NCBI GenBank assembly: GCA_001795035.1
Contig: MGMW01000110.1
Location: 1 to 8,613 of the forward strand
Origin: Chloroflexi bacterium RBG_13_53_26
GTDB taxonomy: Bacteria; Chloroflexota; Dehalococcoidia; UBA2247; RBG-13-53-26
Length of the DNA: 8,613 nucleotides
Direction: 5' to 3'
The position numbers and the translations under genes were made by a program. The notes beneath the pieces were generated by a model that saw nothing but the letters and a program-made list of their open reading frames with translations, did no database searches and was not told the DNA's origin. Positions 5,653-8,613 of the stretch are shown piece after piece (within the stretch, counting starts at the first letter, position 1; every line of letters starts with the position of its first letter).

Positions 5653-6819
5653 TCAATTCCTGCTGTACCTGTAGAAGGTGGTATCACCCGTCTGGGAGGT
5701 GTCATACCCCCCGACCTCGGTGACTACCTTCCTGAACTCCTCGCTGGCAATGATCTTCAGAAGAGGCTTCAACAACTTGTCACTGTATTTCTTTGCGGGG
5801 ATAACCAGGTCATACTTCTCTCTGAACAACGGCAAGAAATCGAGGTTACTGGCTCGAGCGGCGGCCTCTATTCCCAGTCCAGCGTCAGCCTCACCCCGGG
5901 CTATGCCTCCGGCCACGGCAAGATGTGTATCTGACTCTCTTTCGTAGCCCTTCACTTCTGAAGGCATTATGCCCTGTTGTCGGAGCTTAAGGTCCAGCAA
6001 GACGCGGGTTCCGGACCCCTTTTGGCGGTTGATTATCCGAATATCGGGACGTCTCAGGTCCTCAAGTCCTTTGACTTGTTTGGGATTACCTGCAATGAGC
6101 ATAAGTCCCTGTATCCGATAGGCCAGGTGGACAATAGCTACCTCGCGGTCCATCATGATATGTTTCACATAGGGATAGTTATATTCGCCTGTTTCCTCAT
6201 CCAGCAGATGGATGCCAGCCAGGTCGGCCCTCTCTTCCTGAAGGGCGATGAGGCCACCGAGGCTGCCGGCATAGGTAAGATGAACGCTGACTCCAGGTTG
6301 TTTGTGCTTGAGTTGGCTTACCAGCATATTGAGGGCCAGATCGTGGCTGGCGACTATGGTTATGGTCTTCTGCCTATCGGCACTGGTCTGTTGAGTGGCA
6401 GGGGTCTTCGCTCTATCCTTCCTTTCCTCCTGCCAGCGGGCGAGATGCAGGGAGTAAGCTGCGTCGATCTCCTCAGGACTGTACCCGAGGCTCAGGGCCT
6501 CCAGAATATTGTCACTGACCATGTTGGAAAGATGCCTTTGCCGTAGTACTGACTGACCTGAATTGGCTGGCCTGGGGGATACAAATGTGCCCCCACCGCG
6601 GCGTGATTGGATAATGCCGTCCTGTTCGAGTTCGATGTAGGCTCTGGCCACTGTGCCTGGGCTGACTCCGAGGGAACTGGCCAGTTGTCTGACCGTTGGT
6701 AAATGATCACCTGGTTGAAGGCGATCAGTGGCTACGAATTGTCTCACCTGTTCCCCTATCTGCTTATATAGAGAACCTTGAGAAGTATTGCTGAGAGCGA
6801 TCTCAATCTTGATGTCCAT
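5653..6819 (-). CDS. GntR-type winged-helix regulator fused to a PBP-like molybdate/tungstate sensor domain
   Basis: A 388-residue cytoplasmic transcription factor, counted from the ATG at 6819. Residues about 17-82 are a GntR winged helix: SLYKQIGEQVRQFV, LPTVRQLASSLGVS, TVARAYIELEQDGII and GGGTFV follow the family pattern in order. Residues about 152-366 are a PBP-like domain (the type also found in MoeA and ModE-like fusions), with THxAVAGGIA, INRQKGSGTRVLLD (263-276) and ADAGLGIEAAA (311-321). Proteins with this domain are generally taken to sense molybdate or tungstate. An upstream in-frame ATG at 6909 would add 30 residues and span the promoter and operator, so I reject it. No Shine-Dalgarno site is visible before 6819. 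The gene ends one base before the riboswitch-like element and lies 209 bp before tupA, which points to control of tupABC. Repressor or activator cannot be decided from sequence; the operator position favours repression of its own gene. Confidence 0.88.
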   Translation of the reverse strand: MDIKIEIALSNTSQGSLYKQIGEQVRQFVATDRLQPGDHLPTVRQLASSLGVSPGTVARAYIELEQDGIIQSRRGGGTFVSPRPANSGQSVLRQRHLSNMVSDNILEALSLGYSPEEIDAAYSLHLARWQEERKDRAKTPATQQTSADRQKTITIVASHDLALNMLVSQLKHKQPGVSVHLTYAGSLGGLIALQEERADLAGIHLLDEETGEYNYPYVKHIMMDREVAIVHLAYRIQGLMLIAGNPKQVKGLEDLRRPDIRIINRQKGSGTRVLLDLKLRQQGIMPSEVKGYERESDTHLAVAGGIARGEADAGLGIEAAARASNLDFLPLFREKYDLVIPAKKYSDKLLKPLLKIIASEEFRKVVTEVGGYDTSQTGDTTFYRYSRN

Positions 6820-6831
6820 TTGTAATATTTG

Positions 6832-6853
6832 TATTGTTACAAGTGTAACAATA
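6832..6853. promoter_or_regulatory. Inverted-repeat operator over the regulator's promoter
   Basis: TATTGTTAC and GTAACAATA are perfect 9-bp inverted arms with a 4-bp spacer (AAGT). The site overlaps the -10 box and the expected start of transcription of the GntR-type gene and ends 12 bp before its ATG. A dimeric winged-helix protein bound here would block RNA polymerase. No second copy is visible before tupA. Confidence 0.75.
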
Positions 6854-6878
6854 TGCTGGCAGAAAAGCAAACATTCAA
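6850..6878 (-). promoter_or_regulatory. Promoter of the GntR-type regulator (and probably tupABC)
   Basis: On the minus strand, TTGAAT (6878-6873), a 17-nt spacer and CATATT (6855-6850) form a sigma70-like promoter. Transcription should start near 6843, within the inverted repeat, and leave a leader of about 24 nt with no Shine-Dalgarno site. I see no good promoter between the regulator's coding region and tupA, so this may also serve the transporter. Confidence 0.6.
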
Positions 6879-6885
6879 TTATGCA

Positions 6886-6901
6886 GGTACGATATCGTTC
6901 C
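6886..6901. repeat. Palindrome upstream of the regulator's promoter
   Basis: GG-T-ACGATATCGT-T-CC is a 16-bp palindrome with a perfect 10-bp core and one T/T mismatch on each side. It lies about 8 bp upstream of the -35 box of the regulator, an activator-like position. Its function is unknown. The rest of 6902-7041 holds no supported gene. Confidence 0.4.
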
Positions 6902-7041
6902 AATGCCAACAGAGGCGATTATGCTTGTATGGGGCTGATCAAGAGAGATGGAACAGAGAAGCTAGCCTATGAAACCTGGAAGAGTGTATCGGGACGTTGA
7001 CATAGGAGAAGAATGTGGTTGATGATAACTACATGTTTGCC

Positions 7042-7061
7042 TCCGGCTTGGGGCAACCGGA
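7042..7061 (-). terminator. Hairpin after pyruvate kinase; possible terminator
   Basis: On the minus strand, 13 nt after the pyk stop codon, TCCGGTT and AGCCGGA pair over 7 bp (one G-U) around the loop GCCCCA. The wobble pair forms only in minus-strand RNA, which fits a hairpin acting on pyk mRNA. There is no U-tract, so intrinsic termination is unproven. Confidence 0.4.
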
Positions 7062-7074
7062 ACATCAACACTCA

Positions 7075-8499
7075 CTATTCTACCCTCTCTACCTTAAGAA
7101 GGTTGGTGGTGCCCGGGACCGCCAGGGGGATGCCTGCAGTAACCACGATGAGGTCGCCCTTCTGAGCTATGCCTGTCGCCAGGCTCAGACTCACTGCCTG
7201 TGCAAAGAGATCGTGCACGGTGGCGGGTTCTTGCACCTCATAGGGATATACTCCCCAAGAGATAAGCAATCTCCTCTTCTGCCTGGGGCTTGGAGTAGCG
7301 GCCAGGATTGGTATCCCGGGGCGGTATTTTGAGACCCGCCTGGCGGTACTCCCTGAAGAGGTGAAAGCTACAATCGCTGCTGCCCCCAGTTGGTGGGCAG
7401 TGTGAACGGCAGAGTAGGCTATGGCATCATCAGTTTGAGATTCGAGGTCGGCCCCCTTCTCCAGCACCATCTTGCCGTATGGAAGAGCGGCCTCCGTCTC
7501 CAGGGCAACTCGGGTCATTACTCTGACTGCTTCCACAGGATAGCGACCAACCGCTGTCTCTCCTGAAAGCATGATGGCATCGGTGCCATCGAAGATGGAG
7601 TTGGCTATATCAGTGACCTCGGCTCTTGTGGGAGAGGCTGATCCGATCATGGACTCCAGCATCTGGGTGGCGGTGATCACGGGCTTGCCGGCACGGTTAC
7701 ATTTCCTGATGATCTCCTTCTGAACCAAAGGGACCTTCTCCAGTGCAATCTCGACTCCCAGATCCCCCCGAGCTACCATCAGCCCGTCGGCTGCAGCCAA
7801 TATCTCGTCGAGGTTCTGGCAGGCTTCCCACTTCTCTATCTTGGCTATGATTGGAGTGTCTACTCCCTTTCCCCTAAGGAATTCTCGTACCTGATGGATG
7901 TCGTCAGACTCTCTGACAAAGGAGAGGGCGACGAAGTCTGCTTCCGTCTCTATGCTGAAGACAAGGTCTTCGAGGTTCGTTTCCAGAAATGATGGTGTTT
8001 TCAGAGTCACTCCAGGCACATTGATGCCTCTTAGCTGATTGAGGATACCGCCAATGATCACCAAGCATCGTACGTCTGTGGAAGTCCTGGCCAGCACTTC
8101 CAGCCTTATCGCTCCGTCGTTCAGAAAGATGGTGTCCCCGGGTCTTACGCTGTCGGGCAGGCCAGGTAGATTAGAGCTTACCTTATGCTCATCGCCGCTC
8201 ACCATATCGGTGGTGAGGATGAACTCATTTCCTTCTTTGAGCAATACTTCGCTTTCACGGAGCTTGCCGGTGCGTATCTTTGGACCGGGGAGGTCCTGCA
8301 GGACGGCTATGGGGACCTTGAGTTTGGAGGCTGTTTGGCGGACGGTGTGGATGTAGCCAGCGTGCTGGTCGTGGGTTCCGTGTGAGAGGTTGAGGCGGGC
8401 TATGTTCATCCCTGCTTCGATCAGGCCCTGGATGGTGGGTGCTGAGCTGCTGGAAGGGCCAATAGTGCATACTATCTTGGTTCTTCGATTTAGGTTCAT
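7075..8499 (-). CDS. pyk: Pyruvate kinase
   Basis: A 474-residue cytoplasmic glycolytic enzyme that converts phosphoenolpyruvate and ADP to pyruvate and ATP. Seen: TKIVCTIGPSS (7-17); NIARLNLSHG (32-41) with Arg35, Asn37 and Ser39 at the substrate and cation site; DLPGPKIRTG (69-78); the B domain from about 80 to 165; the family signature IIAKIEKWEA (217-226) with catalytic Lys220 and metal ligand Glu222; ARGDLGVE (243-250) with Asp246; and ITATQMLESM (275-284) with Thr278. The C domain runs from about 350 to 474 and there is no extra PEP-synthase-like C-terminal domain. Lys74 sits where potassium-dependent enzymes have Glu, as in potassium-independent pyruvate kinases. The start at 8499 is supported by the N-terminal match and by a promoter directly upstream; no Shine-Dalgarno site is present. 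It appears to be a single-gene unit. Confidence 0.97.
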   Translation of the reverse strand: MNLNRRTKIVCTIGPSSSSAPTIQGLIEAGMNIARLNLSHGTHDQHAGYIHTVRQTASKLKVPIAVLQDLPGPKIRTGKLRESEVLLKEGNEFILTTDMVSGDEHKVSSNLPGLPDSVRPGDTIFLNDGAIRLEVLARTSTDVRCLVIIGGILNQLRGINVPGVTLKTPSFLETNLEDLVFSIETEADFVALSFVRESDDIHQVREFLRGKGVDTPIIAKIEKWEACQNLDEILAAADGLMVARGDLGVEIALEKVPLVQKEIIRKCNRAGKPVITATQMLESMIGSASPTRAEVTDIANSIFDGTDAIMLSGETAVGRYPVEAVRVMTRVALETEAALPYGKMVLEKGADLESQTDDAIAYSAVHTAHQLGAAAIVAFTSSGSTARRVSKYRPGIPILAATPSPRQKRRLLISWGVYPYEVQEPATVHDLFAQAVSLSLATGIAQKGDLIVVTAGIPLAVPGTTNLLKVERVE

Positions 8500-8511
8500 C
8501 GTTTGGTCAGT

Positions 8512-8539
8512 ATTATAACATTCTTGGTCTGAGTGTCAG
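8512..8539 (-). promoter_or_regulatory. Strong extended -10 promoter of pyk
   Basis: On the minus strand, CTGACA (8539-8534), a 16-nt spacer and TATAAT (8517-8512) with a TG one base ahead (TGTTATAAT) form a near-consensus extended -10 promoter. Only 12 nt lie between the -10 box and the ATG, so the transcript should begin about 5 nt before the start codon. The remaining upstream DNA (8540-8613) shows nothing I can name. Confidence 0.75.
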
Positions 8540-8613
8540 AAGGTGGTGCGTGCTATTGACAACAAGGTTGCTCCTAGTGAATAATGTGCACGATGCTGCT
8601 GGTGGAGTATTGT

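Noticed and set aside
5977..6546. 189-codon plus-strand reading frame opposite the regulator gene
   Set aside because: It is antisense to a well-supported gene, shows no recognisable domain, and has no ribosome binding site; it is a shadow frame.
6820..6909. 30-residue N-terminal extension of the GntR-type regulator from an ATG at 6909
   Set aside because: It crosses the predicted promoter and operator, has no family match, and the protein from 6819 already starts just before the winged helix.

Overview
This 8.6 kb window has about 50% GC by eye. It looks like a bacterial chromosome, probably from an anaerobe or facultative anaerobe that uses tungsten enzymes. Evidence for this is a complete tungstate ABC importer (TupABC), a regulator with a molybdate/tungstate-type sensor domain, sigma70-like promoters and Shine-Dalgarno sites before some genes. 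The gene mix would suit an uncultured Chloroflexota (Dehalococcoidia-like) or another deep anaerobic lineage, but that placement is a weak guess. No mobile element, CRISPR array, rRNA or tRNA was found.

Layout, left to right. 1-804 (minus): an alpha/beta hydrolase whose C-terminus runs off the window. 805-1064: a non-coding gap with a 6-bp hairpin after the next gene. 1065-1901 (minus): a class I SAM-dependent methyltransferase. 1902-2039: a compact divergent promoter region in which the two -10 boxes overlap on opposite strands. 2040-2609 (plus): a small nitroreductase-family flavoprotein. 2610-2768: a convergent intergenic gap. 2769-5443 (minus): tupC, tupB and tupA, transcribed tupA to tupC. 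5444-5652 (minus): a structured leader. 5653-6819 (minus): a GntR-type winged-helix regulator fused to a periplasmic-binding-protein-like domain. 6820-7074: the regulator's promoter and operator. 7075-8499 (minus): pyruvate kinase. 8500-8613: the pyruvate kinase promoter.

The centre of interest is the regulator-leader-tupABC block. The regulator gene has a 9-bp-arm inverted repeat exactly where its start of transcription should be, which suggests autoregulation. One base after its stop codon starts a roughly 100-nt RNA element. It has a 7-bp closing helix, a hairpin with an 11-nt-type tetraloop receptor (CCUAA.../UAUGG) and a second hairpin capped by GAAA. This design and its place before tupA fit the Moco/Tuco riboswitch class (molybdenum or tungsten cofactor). 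The ATPase TupC also carries a C-terminal Mop/TOBE oxyanion-binding domain. Tungstate uptake may therefore be controlled at three levels: DNA binding by an oxyanion-sensing repressor, an RNA switch sensing cofactor, and possible direct feedback on the transporter. The outer genes (hydrolase, methyltransferase, nitroreductase, pyruvate kinase) show no obvious functional tie to this module.
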